64,000 nt of DNA from an uncultured Parvibacter sp. Lineage in GTDB: Bacteria > Actinomycetota > Coriobacteriia > Coriobacteriales > Eggerthellaceae. The position numbers were made by a program, and so were the translations under genes. The notes below the pieces were generated by a model. It did not search any database. It was given only the letters and a program-made list of their open reading frames with translations, and had not been told where the DNA came from. The stretch spans positions 1 to 64,000 of the forward strand of contig CAJUNI010000003.1 of assembly GCA_910587945.1 (NCBI GenBank). Direction: 5' to 3'. Below, piece after piece: positions 1 through 8,527 of the stretch (its first letter is position 1; each line of letters opens with the position of its first letter).

Positions 1-1367
1 CGAGCTGGGACACACTGTCATTGGCGCTGCCAAGGTTCACCTCGACCCAACCCCAGGCGACTTTTGCATTGACCGTATTGCTGGTCTTCGTAGTGCTCAA
101 ACTCATGTCGCTCGACCCCGCACCGACAACTGCTTTATTTGGCACCAGATAACACGACCCGCCATCGGTCAAATTTGCTTTACCATACCCATCGAAAGTC
201 AGACCCTTCTTAAGTTTAGCCGAAATCTCGAACACATACTTGCCCATGGGAACGCTGCTCGTATGCGCACACCAACTGCCGGCACCATTGAGATGCCGCG
301 TCCACTGTGAACTCACATCGGCCGTCCCATTTTTCAGTACCTTGATATTCACCGTAGCGGGATCCAAACTCGCATCCAGTTTGTCTGTCATAGCAAAGGT
401 AGACGGTCGATTGGACGAATTCGAATACGGCCAGAAGGTGTCCACCTTCCAGGTCACCGTATCGCCCTCAAAGTGAATCTTATCATCGACAGTCTTCACT
501 GGGGTCTGAATTAAACTCGATGGATAGCTAACTGCCGCAAGTTGCCACCACGTACCGCAATTATGGCCCATCCAGCGTATTGTTGCCGTCCCAGTACCCA
601 TCTGGGTTACAAACCCGCAATGGAATTCCAGATTGCAATCAGTGGTTAAACGACTTTCAACAACATTATTAGTTCTGATCTTCTCTTCGTTGAGCCCATT
701 ACCACCAGCAGCTGAACTGCGCACATATACCGTACCCGTCAAACCGGATTTCAACGTAATTGACTCACGACAAGCATAGTCACCCGTCCAGTTTATGTCC
801 AAATCATCAACGAACAGATTGGCACCGTAAGGAACAATCGCATGAGTATCACTGTATCTCAACGTAATTGTAAGGTCCATCTCTGTACGTGACCCAGCAT
901 GCCAACCAGACGTGTTGTCGCAAAAATAAAACTGCACAGGATTGGAACTCAACGACACCCCGAACACCGTGCCCGCAGCAGCCTCTGGCCAGTTATCCGA
1001 CCCTACAGGGCCGTAATTATCAATATTGAAGCCCTTGATGACAACATCGAAGGCGCGGCCCTGCCAGTCGTACCCCGCACGAGTGAACGTAATCTCGAAC
1101 CAACCCTCGCCATGATAGTTCGCCCCAACTGACCAGCACCTCCAATTATCGCCGCTCACGCTGGTCGCAATGTCCGAACTTTGGCTGTACGTCATGGGGG
1201 CATGAGCCAGGTCAAAATAAGAAACGCCACTTGCTGGTGCCTGATGAGGATCACTTAAATAGCCTACCGGATTAGCGTAGGCTTTGAAGCCCCCCCCCGA
1301 TACAAAGCAAAAAGGCCGCCAGCAGGCAGCTGAAGAAACCGATGCTCAATTTTGCAACCCTAGTCAT
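1..1367 (-). CDS. Phase-variable SpaA/isopeptide-type surface adhesin 1, out of frame, partial at the left edge
   Basis: Translation from ATG at 1367, behind the HU-like gene, gives a signal peptide (MTRVAKLSIGFFSCLL...). It runs into a G9 tract at 1290-1298 and stops at TAA a few codons later. With 8 or 11 Gs the frame continues unbroken to the left edge (I read it through), restoring a plausible cleavage site (FKAYA-N). The mature part holds a beta-rich N-terminal region and an isopeptide-type fimbrial domain (TDKLDASLDPATV..., GKYVFEISAKLKKG). It then enters a Cna-B/SpaA domain (VNLGSANDSVSQL) cut by the edge. It is a paralogue of the gene at 1778-4060. No sorting signal is visible because the C terminus lies outside the window. 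It is most likely a contingency gene in its OFF state. A homopolymer sequencing error is the alternative. Confidence 0.75.
1290..1298. repeat. C9/G9 homopolymer tract in adhesin 1 signal peptide
   Basis: Nine Cs on the plus strand (G9 in the coding strand) fall at about codon 24 of adhesin 1. The reading frame needs 8 or 11. The flank (G tract followed by CTTC) is the same as at 4026-4034, so both adhesin genes share the same slippage site. Confidence 0.9.
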
Positions 1368-1659
1368 GGTGACGCTCCTCCATCAACGTGTCGCGAACCG
1401 AACGAGACAGAAGATACGCAGTTGATGTGCGAACAATGGGGAACGACTTGTCCTTCATACCGTACGCACCACCATGCACTCGGTAAACGACATCAAAGGA
1501 AACCAAACCGCGAATCACCACGCGGTCACCTTCGATCAAACTGCGCTTGACGATCTTCTTCATCTCACGCAGAACATCCTCGCAGCGCTCAGGCTGCATC
1601 CCGAGCTTCTCGCCGATTTCCTCAGCTAAATCTTTGGTGTAAATGGTCTTGCCCGCCAT
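1360..1659 (-). CDS. HU/IHF-family DNA-binding protein
   Basis: A 99-residue protein starting MAGKTIYTKDLAEEIG. The ATG at 1659 is chosen because AAGGGG lies 8 nt upstream; an in-frame ATG at 1680 lacks this. It shows the HU/IHF layout: an N-terminal helical pair (LAEEIGEKLG, VLREMKKIVKRSL) followed by the beta-saddle (GDRVVIRGLVSFDVVYR). The usual GRNP-type intercalating arm is replaced by GGAYGMKDKSFPIVRTS, so binding mode may differ from classical HU. HU proteins bend DNA and compact nucleoids or assist recombination. Its stop codon overlaps the ATG of adhesin 1 (ATGACTAG), which suggests translational coupling. An extended -10 promoter sits 100 bp upstream (1752-1760). Confidence 0.8.
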   Translation of the reverse strand: MAGKTIYTKDLAEEIGEKLGMQPERCEDVLREMKKIVKRSLIEGDRVVIRGLVSFDVVYRVHGGAYGMKDKSFPIVRTSTAYLLSRSVRDTLMEERHHD

Positions 1660-1751
1660 GGTTTCTACCCCTTGATTCATCGTTAAGGGGGCAGACAGTC
1701 ACATTCGACTGTCTGCCCTATTGTCACCCCTCGCAACGTCTCTCTTATGGC

Positions 1752-1760
1752 AGTATACCA
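1752..1760 (-). promoter_or_regulatory. Extended -10 promoter of the HU-like/adhesin 1 unit
   Basis: The minus strand reads TGGTATACT, an extended -10 (TGn-TATACT) with no clear -35. The identical nonamer occurs upstream of adhesin 2 (4098) and of the coiled-coil gene (29537). Confidence 0.5.
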
Positions 1761-1777
1761 AAAACGATAGGCTGTGA

Positions 1778-2506
1778 CTAATACAAGGGCAGATTATTCA
1801 CAGCCTGAAGCAGCGGGTTCAATCGAAAACCAGCCTCCATGAGCTCTTTGTCTCGCTTCGAGACGATAGAGCCATCCAAATCCTCAGACTGCGGTACGTT
1901 TTCACGGTCCACCGCGCTAACAAGCAGACCCTTGACGCTCGTGTCATTCACTGTTTCATTGTCGGCAAACCCACTCGGCGCCTTGATCTCACCGATGTAG
2001 TAATTCCCCAGCGGCAGTCGCCCGCTTTTGCCATACCCGTTCTCATCCAGTGTGAGCGTCCCTACCAGCCTCGTACAGGCTTCATCGCTGTAGATGCCCA
2101 CCTGAGCACCCTTCAGTTTATAGCAATCGTTCTGACCGAGCTGGGACACACTGTCATTGGCGCTGCCAAGGTTCACCTCGACCCAACCCCAAGAAACCTT
2201 ACCGTGAGCCTCATTACTTGTCAGCTGCAGCGCAGTGTTGGTCGAATACTGCTCGGCCAACTGTAACCGCAACTTATTTGGCACCTTATACGCTGTCCCA
2301 CCATCGATACCGACCGTCGCATACTGGCTGAAATCAAAACCAGCTTTCACCTTTGCTGTGAGCTCCAACTTATAAGGCCCCATGGGAAAAGATCCGCCGT
2401 TCTGCTTGTTCTTGATGGTTATCGTCTGTCCCGCCACAGTCATCGTCCAACCTGCGCTCACATCCCGACCTGAGCTATCGAACATCTTGAAGGTAGCGCT
2501 TTAACC
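1778..2506 (-). pseudogene. C-terminal fragment of a third adhesin, joined out of frame to adhesin 2
   Basis: This frame begins in the middle of an isopeptide-type domain (SATFKMFDSSGRDVSAGW...). It continues through PMGPYKLELTAKVKAG and a Cna-B/SpaA domain (GSANDSVSQLGQNDCYKLKG, IYSDEACTRLVG). It ends at NNLPLY without an LPxTG signal. Upstream, the adhesin 2 frame has just finished a Cna-B domain (RFEEVPVGTKW), where half an isopeptide domain should not follow. The frames meet near 2498-2506 at GGTTAAAGCGCT. The simplest reading is a deletion or recombination that joined two paralogous adhesin genes and left a frameshift. The 55 bp at 2137-2191 are identical to the left edge of the window. 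No start of its own is supported. Confidence 0.6.
2137..2191. repeat. 55 bp exact direct repeat shared with 1-55
   Basis: Positions 2137-2191 match 1-55 base for base, and the match may extend beyond the left edge. The repeat encodes the start of the Cna-B/SpaA domain (GWVEVNLGSANDSVSQL) in both adhesins. Flanking domains have diverged, so it is a local island of identity that could support recombination between the paralogues. Confidence 0.9.
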
Positions 2507-4060
2507 CATTTCGTGCCCACGGGTACTTCTTCAAACCGCACTGTACCGTTAGCATCCGTCACAGCCTCACCGATTTTCACCGTACACGCCTCATCGGCAT
2601 ACAGACCTACTTTGATGCCCGCAAGATCATAGCAATCGTTTTGGCCGAGCTGTGACACCGCGTCATTGGCTGAATCGATATCAAACACCACTGTGCCGAA
2701 CGACACGTGCCCGCTCGTCGTGTTCGTGGTCTTGGTCACCACATCCACCTTGCTCGTGGCCTTATTGGTCACTTCATAGCAAGCATGACCCTGACAGGTA
2801 CCTTGCGCATACCCAGACCAGTTCACCTTTTTCTTGACCGGCACACTAATCTCGAAGATGAACGTACCGCGGGCAATAGATAGGTCGTTGCATGTCATGG
2901 TCAACGTTTGACCCGAGATGCTCTTCGTAAACTTACCCGTCACTACAGTGACCGCATCGCCCGTGTCCCGTTTCACCACTACAGTCACCTTGGACGCATC
3001 CAAGTTCTTATCCAGAATATCGGTGAGAACGAACTGCGATGGCAACACATCTGACCAAGGACAAAACTGTGAAACCGTGAACTTCATTGTTTCGCCTGGC
3101 GCCACTACAGCATCAGCCGCAGTTTTCTTTGGCGTGAAAACGTAGGATTTGGGATAGTTGTACGACTTGATATTGACAGTCACTCTGTCATCACACCAGG
3201 TCTGACCCAACAATGACCACGCACCACCCGTTGTCTGCTTCGCAGCAAACGACCGCGGTTCAAAATTAGGGTTGTAACCGATATCAGGAAACTTTTCTGT
3301 GCAGATTTTCATGTTGTTAGTGCGCTCAAGCTCAGCAAGCCAGATATCTGTGATCGGTGAGAACAACCAAATGCTTTCACTCACACCTGACTGGTACCAT
3401 ATAATCTCAACCTCGTTATCCACATCTTCAGAGCCCAGCAAAATCGGCTGATTAAATAGCTCGCCCGTATCAGCATAGCGAATCTCAACTGACAGATGGT
3501 AGCGCCAAGTTCCTCGTGGACGATTGTTTTGATTATCGTCTGCATAACCGACCCCCATCCAACCATACTCAGATCCATTCGGTGTAACCCAAATGGCAAA
3601 ATCACCATCGATAATTGCCTCGTTAGGTAGGTATTCAAACTGCATTTCCAGTTTTGTCATACGCACAATGATATTCAAAAGGCGACCGTCAACCGAACGA
3701 CCCATACCAGGACACTCAAACCAAAATGGATTGTTCCATGTATACCACTGGTACGGAGTCAACCTATTGAATTTCGTGTAAATCCAATGGTGGCTACCTA
3801 AAGGGTAAAAATCAGTTGTGTTGAAATGCTTAATGACCTTACTGGTATCAAAATTCACATACAGAGTCTGTTCCGGCAGCTGATCATACGATGTCACATA
3901 CGTTGGCGGCACCGCAGCCCAAGCCAGAGATGGCACCCCTGCAACCATCAAACCAGCCGACACAGTTGCCATCTTTACAAACGAACGGCGAGAAAAAAGA
4001 GGGGAGGCCTCATTCAGCGATGAAGCCCCCCCCCGTATTCGGAGAAATCATTTTCTGCAT
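2458..4060 (-). CDS. Phase-variable Tat-exported SpaA/isopeptide-type adhesin 2, out of frame
   Basis: The start is the ATG at 4060, with AAGGGG 7 nt upstream. Nine codons later it meets a G9 tract (4026-4034) and terminates. With 8 or 11 Gs it enters the long open frame that starts with a twin-arginine signal peptide (SRRSFVKMATVSAGLMVAG, cleavage after AWA). This would be a folded protein exported by Tat. The mature part has a large beta-rich N-terminal domain (Trp/Tyr rich, about 250 residues), an isopeptide-forming fimbrial domain (LTDILDKNLDASKVTVVV), and a Cna-B/SpaA domain (VFDIDSANDAVSQLGQNDCYDLAGIKVGLY). The frame is lost near 2503 at a junction with another adhesin fragment, giving a short non-native tail. 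No sorting signal survives in this frame. Its own extended -10 promoter lies at 4098. Confidence 0.7.
4026..4034. repeat. C9/G9 homopolymer tract in adhesin 2 signal region
   Basis: Nine Cs on plus (G9 coding) span codons 9-12 of adhesin 2, just before the Tat motif. Eight or eleven would restore the frame. It is the same length and has the same downstream CTTC as the tract at 1290-1298. Confidence 0.9.
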
Positions 4061-4097
4061 GGTGACCCCTTGAACACTCAACTCAACGAATGCTCAA

Positions 4098-4106
4098 AGT
4101 ATACCA
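4098..4106 (-). promoter_or_regulatory. Extended -10 promoter of adhesin 2
   Basis: Minus strand TGGTATACT lies 38 nt upstream of the ATG at 4060. It overlaps the 3' side of the RNA polymerase operon (last gene ends at 4113), so adhesin 2 can be transcribed independently. Confidence 0.5.
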
Positions 4107-4112
4107 CATACC

Positions 4113-4844
4113 TTACGCGCCAAGCTGCTGCGACTGCTCGGCCCCCGCCTTGGCTGCGATAGCTTCGCCCTTAGCGATGAGCGTGCGTTTGGGCGCTGCA
4201 GGCGCCTTCGTTTGCACCTTCTCAGCACGCATCTCCATGCTCTTCTGGGCCAGATGCTCACAGCACGCCTTGCCACCATTGGCCAGCATTCCACCGCAGC
4301 GAACCATATCAACGACGTTCCCATCGCAAGCCGCATGGAGAATTTGCTGTGCCGGCGTCTTGAAGGTGGCCGTGCCGCTCATGCCGTTCAACTTCTGCTG
4401 AAAATCAGATTCGCGCATCGCACACTGGCCCAACAGCTGCAACGCCCGATCCCGCGACTCATTGCCGCCCCGCGGCACGAAGAAGTTCGTCGCGCAACCT
4501 TCAGCCTCAACTTTCAGGTACGCCTCAGAATGAGCCGTTACCTTGATCTTCGACAAGCACTTCGCTGCCCGATCAATAGTCTCGTCACAGGCTGTCCGCC
4601 AATCCTCAACTGACATGTTGTCGCCCAATGTAACCAGCATAGCCTCAGCTCGTACCGCGTCAGGCTGACCCATGTACAGCGAGTGCATAAACCCACCATG
4701 CTGACAGGTCATCTCATACAACGCAGGGCTCTTGCTAGTGCGTTCATGCTTCTGTGATGTGAGAATCATCGGCTCATCATCTTTCATCAGCGTACCCCCT
4801 GCCACACACCAGCTCAGCTTCTCCACCAAATCCATGTCTGCCAT
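4113..4844 (-). CDS. Unrecognised protein, last gene of the RNA polymerase operon
   Basis: A 243-residue soluble protein that I do not recognise. I chose the ATG at 4844 (MADMDLVEKLSW) because GTGAGG lies 6 nt upstream. A GTG at 4856 falls inside the dinucleotide repeat. There is no signal peptide or membrane segment. It has several Cys residues (CAVRE, CGGMLANGGKACCEH) without a clear zinc-finger pattern. The last 35 residues are Ala/Lys/Arg rich (KAPAAPKRTLIAKGEAIAAK). They resemble the tails of the proteins at 8528-9853 (KAPQASVARTMSAKGIAVAE) and, more weakly, 5709-7466. The shared tail suggests a common partner or an export signal for the secretion system. The 26 bp (CT)13 repeat directly precedes its RBS. 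Confidence 0.65.
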   Translation of the reverse strand: MADMDLVEKLSWCVAGGTLMKDDEPMILTSQKHERTSKSPALYEMTCQHGGFMHSLYMGQPDAVRAEAMLVTLGDNMSVEDWRTACDETIDRAAKCLSKIKVTAHSEAYLKVEAEGCATNFFVPRGGNESRDRALQLLGQCAMRESDFQQKLNGMSGTATFKTPAQQILHAACDGNVVDMVRCGGMLANGGKACCEHLAQKSMEMRAEKVQTKAPAAPKRTLIAKGEAIAAKAGAEQSQQLGA

Positions 4845-4855
4845 CGTTGACCTCA

Positions 4856-4881
4856 CTCTCTCTCTCTCTCTCTCTCTCTCT
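4856..4881. repeat. (CT)13 dinucleotide microsatellite in the leader of the last operon gene
   Basis: Thirteen CT units ((GA)13 on the coding strand) fill the space from the TAA of the gene at 4881-5690 to the RBS of the gene at 4113-4844. Changes in repeat number would alter spacing or the purine-rich ribosome-binding tract without changing either protein. Confidence 0.9.
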
Positions 4882-5690
4882 TAGTTCCCGAACTGCATGT
4901 CGTTATCAGTCTGCACGTCCCACTTTGACGTGTCGAAGCCCGTACGTTCCTTCTTCGTTTCCACTTGCTTGGCTGCAACCCGTTCGCTGCGCACTGCCTT
5001 GCTCTCCATTTCAATGCGTCGACCATAGTACGGCTGAGCGTCCTTCCACAGCGCCATAGCAACTACACCGCGATCCTCAGACATACCGCCTGTCATAACT
5101 TCCCATGCGCGGTTTCCCGGTTCAGCCATCTTCGCAAGCCCGCTCAGGGCCGCATAGCGCGAACGCTCCAGGCCTTTCAGCTCCAAGCGCTCGAATTTAC
5201 CAGTCATGTCGTTGTGCACCGTGTACAGCGACGGATTTCCTATCACCGAATACACACTGAGATTGGCAGCCTGTTGCACTGCCATGTCGTACGTATAATC
5301 AGCACGAGCCTCCCATTCACAAATCCTATCGAAAATGTGCTCATTGAAGCTGATTACTTCCCATGCACCATACTCAGGACTCGTCTCATCCAGACACTGA
5401 CGATCCACGATCACATGGGTCTGATTCTCAACATGCTCAGATTTATCAAACCCGATCCGATCATAAGAAACAGTGTTCCCCTCCTCATTGACCTCGATGA
5501 CACTAAAGGCTGTCTCATAAGGACCATGATTAGGTATCTTCAGCGGCAGCATACGCTTACCGTCTTGACTGGCAATCCATCCAGCCTGAGCCAAACCATG
5601 CAGTTTGTCCTTCAAATCTAAAACCTCATTGTAGTACGCACCATCGCCACCATTGATAAGATAATCATCCCGTCGATCTTTGAGACTCAT
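4881..5690 (-). CDS. Unrecognised protein of the RNA polymerase operon (269 aa)
   Basis: Starts at ATG 5690 with AGAGAGGGG 9 nt upstream, 18 nt after the stop of the 585-residue protein. The protein is soluble and acidic with no transmembrane segment. The N-terminal half is rich in beta/turn sequence (AFSVIEVNEEGNTVSYDRIG). The middle (SFNEHIFDRICEWEARADYTYDMAVQQA) looks helical, and the C terminus is charged (ESKAVRSERVAAKQVETKKER) and ends DNDMQFGN. I found no catalytic motif. The tight operon placement is the only clue to function: it is co-expressed with the single-chain RNA polymerase and so could be an accessory subunit, a regulator or a co-exported protein. Confidence 0.65.
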   Translation of the reverse strand: MSLKDRRDDYLINGGDGAYYNEVLDLKDKLHGLAQAGWIASQDGKRMLPLKIPNHGPYETAFSVIEVNEEGNTVSYDRIGFDKSEHVENQTHVIVDRQCLDETSPEYGAWEVISFNEHIFDRICEWEARADYTYDMAVQQAANLSVYSVIGNPSLYTVHNDMTGKFERLELKGLERSRYAALSGLAKMAEPGNRAWEVMTGGMSEDRGVVAMALWKDAQPYYGRRIEMESKAVRSERVAAKQVETKKERTGFDTSKWDVQTDNDMQFGN

Positions 5691-5708
5691 TGTTCAAACC
5701 CCTCTCTC

Positions 5709-7466
5709 TTAGAAACTCACACCATCGAGACCCACTGACGGGTTTGCAATGGCTGCCTGCAACTGATTAGAAAGCACAATCTCACTGCGGGCCTCTTTCG
5801 AGGTCACCACACCGTCAGCGCGGTTTGTCTCTTCGAGATCGCCCATCAACTCTTCAGCCATCTCTTCTTTCATGATGGAAGCACAGCTCACACGGCGCCG
5901 ATAGTTGGCGCTACCCTGCACGATGGCACTCTGCTGCTGCGCGCGGGCCCGAGCGATATTCATGTTCACCTCCGTCTTTTTCGGCGCCATAGGCGGCTCC
6001 TTCTGCCGGCGACTATGATAGGTCGGCACCTGCTCGTACTCCTCTGCTACTGGTGCTTCACGATGTCCTGCAGCGCTTTCCGCCGCTGACTCGCGATACC
6101 CCGCACTGGAGCGCTCATGCACGCCCATGGCAAACTCCGTCCAAGCCTGCCCATTCGCACTCTGCTGCCAAGCCTCGAACTGCTCAGGGAAAGCCACCAT
6201 AAGCGTCTGCGCATGAAAACCAATTGAATTCATGAGAATACGACCAGCATCACGCTGCGACATACCGTCCTCACGCACGGCCATATCGTACAGACGCATA
6301 GCTTCGTCTACTCCCTGGTCAATCCCAGTCACGTAATCTTTGCCATCGCGCACTGCTTCCAAATTTGCCTGCAAGCCAATAAACAGCGAATCGATATCCA
6401 CCGGTTTCGAGAGCCGCTCCTCGGGGTTCGTCTTGGATGTGTCATGACCAAGACCATGCAACATATCGACTCCGAGCTCCGTGGCGACATCCATGACAGC
6501 TTGACGATATTCAGGATCCATAGTGGCCCACGCTTCAGGGCCACTGTGAGAATCGATCACATCGGCCACATTCACAAGCGGTGCCGTAGAGTATGGTACC
6601 CGCACCCGCATATCTCCAATGTTGGCCTCACGACCATCCACCGACCAAGCGCCCGTTGCAATGCCATCAGAATCAATCACAGGCTCACCATGATCTACCG
6701 CGGTCTCCTTATACAGCATCGCATACTCAGGCACCATACGGGACACCAGACGGCCCACATTGGCGTCCAATGCGGCCGCTGTGATGCCCTGCGCTTCGGC
6801 CATCAGATAAAGATTCTGCTTGGCCTTGTTATGAGTGGCCATAATCGCTTCGATGTTAGCGCCTGGTGCACGCATCTCAGCGTAGGCCTGCTTGTCCAGG
6901 CCCACCATCATGACCGCGGCCGCTTCAGGCGACAGTGGCATCTCGCCGTTCTTAATGGCTCGATCAAAAGCTCGCCGCCCCGCGGCAGAGCGAAATTGAG
7001 CCGCCCCAGCCGAGCGCCACGACACCTCATTGATGCCCTGCAGCTGATTCAAATACGGCTCATAAGCCGAGCCAAGCACGTTTTTGGCTGCACCGGTCAG
7101 ATCAGACAACTTACCGCCAGCAGCGGCAAACCCGATATAAGTCCCCGCCGCGGCCATGATGCTGCGCGGATTCAGACCCCCATGAAACGCACGGGACACC
7201 GTAGAGAACAGCATCATATTGCGCATGGCGTTCATACGATCCATCGGCTCTTCGGTCTGTGCCATCTGAGACAGCATACCATCGGTGGTTGCTACGAAAT
7301 CAACGAGCCGCATGTCCATGCTATTGATTTGCTCATAGAGCCGCATTGTGTCAGCCCGCTCGGCAGTGCTCCCCGCTAAATACACCCCCACTTGACCTTC
7401 ACCTTCATGCTGGGTTTCCATATAAACATCAGGTGTGTTTGGAATCAATGTTTTCTTCTTAGCCAT
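5709..7466 (-). CDS. Unrecognised Ala/Met-rich protein of the RNA polymerase operon (585 aa)
   Basis: Starts at ATG 7466 (AGGGGT 6 nt upstream), 9 nt after the previous gene. Residues 1-60 are a lead-in, followed by a mostly helical region with many Ala and Met residues (AAAGTYIGFAAAGGKLSDLTGAAKN). It includes one hydrophobic Gly/Ala stretch too weak to call a membrane segment. From about residue 440 the sequence becomes low-complexity and charged (HRRQKEPPMAPKKTEVNM, ARARAQQQSAIVQGSANYRRR). No enzymatic motif is evident. The basic Ala/Arg/Gln segment resembles the tails of two other operon proteins. A structural or nucleic-acid-binding partner of the polymerase, or a translocated protein, are both possible. 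Confidence 0.65.
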   Translation of the reverse strand: MAKKKTLIPNTPDVYMETQHEGEGQVGVYLAGSTAERADTMRLYEQINSMDMRLVDFVATTDGMLSQMAQTEEPMDRMNAMRNMMLFSTVSRAFHGGLNPRSIMAAAGTYIGFAAAGGKLSDLTGAAKNVLGSAYEPYLNQLQGINEVSWRSAGAAQFRSAAGRRAFDRAIKNGEMPLSPEAAAVMMVGLDKQAYAEMRAPGANIEAIMATHNKAKQNLYLMAEAQGITAAALDANVGRLVSRMVPEYAMLYKETAVDHGEPVIDSDGIATGAWSVDGREANIGDMRVRVPYSTAPLVNVADVIDSHSGPEAWATMDPEYRQAVMDVATELGVDMLHGLGHDTSKTNPEERLSKPVDIDSLFIGLQANLEAVRDGKDYVTGIDQGVDEAMRLYDMAVREDGMSQRDAGRILMNSIGFHAQTLMVAFPEQFEAWQQSANGQAWTEFAMGVHERSSAGYRESAAESAAGHREAPVAEEYEQVPTYHSRRQKEPPMAPKKTEVNMNIARARAQQQSAIVQGSANYRRRVSCASIMKEEMAEELMGDLEETNRADGVVTSKEARSEIVLSNQLQAAIANPSVGLDGVSF

Positions 7467-7475
7467 CTTACACCC

Positions 7476-8510
7476 CTACACACCGCATTCCAGATCAGAC
7501 CACGGCTCTTGACGCTCATCCAAAGCCTCAAGCATCTCGCCCACCTTACTCGGTGTACGCTCCAGCACATGCTCGACCTGAGCTTGTTCGATGTACTTCA
7601 GAGGAGCCATCTCCCACATGACATTGGTCGTCTCTTCAGAGAGTGCCGCATACTTGAGAGCTCCGTTCAACTGATAGTACTCCTGCTGTCCCAGCCCATA
7701 ATTGGACAGGAATTTGGCAGCGCTTACACCGGGCGCCCAAATATCACGATGAACGTGCTGGGTGAACTCGGTAAGATCGTCGAGATTATCAACATCCACC
7801 TGATTATCCGCGATAGCGTCTGCCAGTGCTTGATCAAGCATCATGCGCGTATCACGCTGATCGTTCTTCGTCAGATAACCCGACACCCGAGCGGCCTGGC
7901 GCGTTAGCTCTAACAGCAAGTTCCCCTTAGTAAGAAGCGGCTTACCACCCTCACCCTCAGCAAACAGACTTTTGCTCATCGGGATGCAGCAACGATAATT
8001 GTCGTCCTTCGTACTGCGCACATGAACCAGTGATTCTTTCTCAGTGCACTCACCTTCGTACACAATGCACTCAAGAGAGTTCATCAGATCTACCTCAGCC
8101 TCTTCAGTAAACAAATTGTTCAAAGAAGGCTGATGCCGCGTGAACATCGCAGGGACGGTGGCTCGGGCGAACTCCATCAACCGCACGCTGTCATAATGAT
8201 TGTCCTCAACCATCCAATCGCGCGACCGCTCAACCGCAGTCATACCATACTGACCGATGCTCTTGTCCACCACCGAAGGGCTCACCGGAGCGCAAGTCAC
8301 CTCGACAATACCCCCGGGAACATTGATATCCATCTTGAAATTGCCCTGATCACCCTTGACTGAGTAGAAGTGCCCCGTCAGCGGCTCTGGGGTAACCGTT
8401 GTATCTGTCAGAACATGCAGATCATATTGAAACGCATCATCATGCAGCTTGCTCTTGAGCGTATTACCCAGTGCCACCGCCTCCGCATAGCTAAAGTACG
8501 CTGTCGTCAT
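7476..8510 (-). CDS. Unrecognised protein of the RNA polymerase operon (344 aa)
   Basis: Starts at ATG 8510 (MTTAYFSYAEAVALGN) with AGAAGGGAG 9 nt upstream, 17 nt after the 441-residue protein. No membrane segment or signal peptide. The N-terminal third is predicted beta-rich (GHFYSVKGDQGNFKMDINVPGGIVEV). The rest is alpha-helical, with a segment CEHVL-like near the end (KYIEQAQVEHVLERTPSKVGEMLEALDE is helical and acidic in composition). Isolated Cys residues do not form a zinc site. I do not recognise the family. Because gene spacing is so short the protein is very likely made from the same transcript as the polymerase. Confidence 0.65.
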   Translation of the reverse strand: MTTAYFSYAEAVALGNTLKSKLHDDAFQYDLHVLTDTTVTPEPLTGHFYSVKGDQGNFKMDINVPGGIVEVTCAPVSPSVVDKSIGQYGMTAVERSRDWMVEDNHYDSVRLMEFARATVPAMFTRHQPSLNNLFTEEAEVDLMNSLECIVYEGECTEKESLVHVRSTKDDNYRCCIPMSKSLFAEGEGGKPLLTKGNLLLELTRQAARVSGYLTKNDQRDTRMMLDQALADAIADNQVDVDNLDDLTEFTQHVHRDIWAPGVSAAKFLSNYGLGQQEYYQLNGALKYAALSEETTNVMWEMAPLKYIEQAQVEHVLERTPSKVGEMLEALDERQEPWSDLECGV

Positions 8511-8527
8511 AGCAACCGACTCCCTTC

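Noticed and set aside
2458..2506. Programmed frameshift joining the two adhesin frames
   Set aside because: The domain order across the junction is wrong for one protein (half an isopeptide domain follows a complete Cna-B domain). A recombination scar fits better than recoding.
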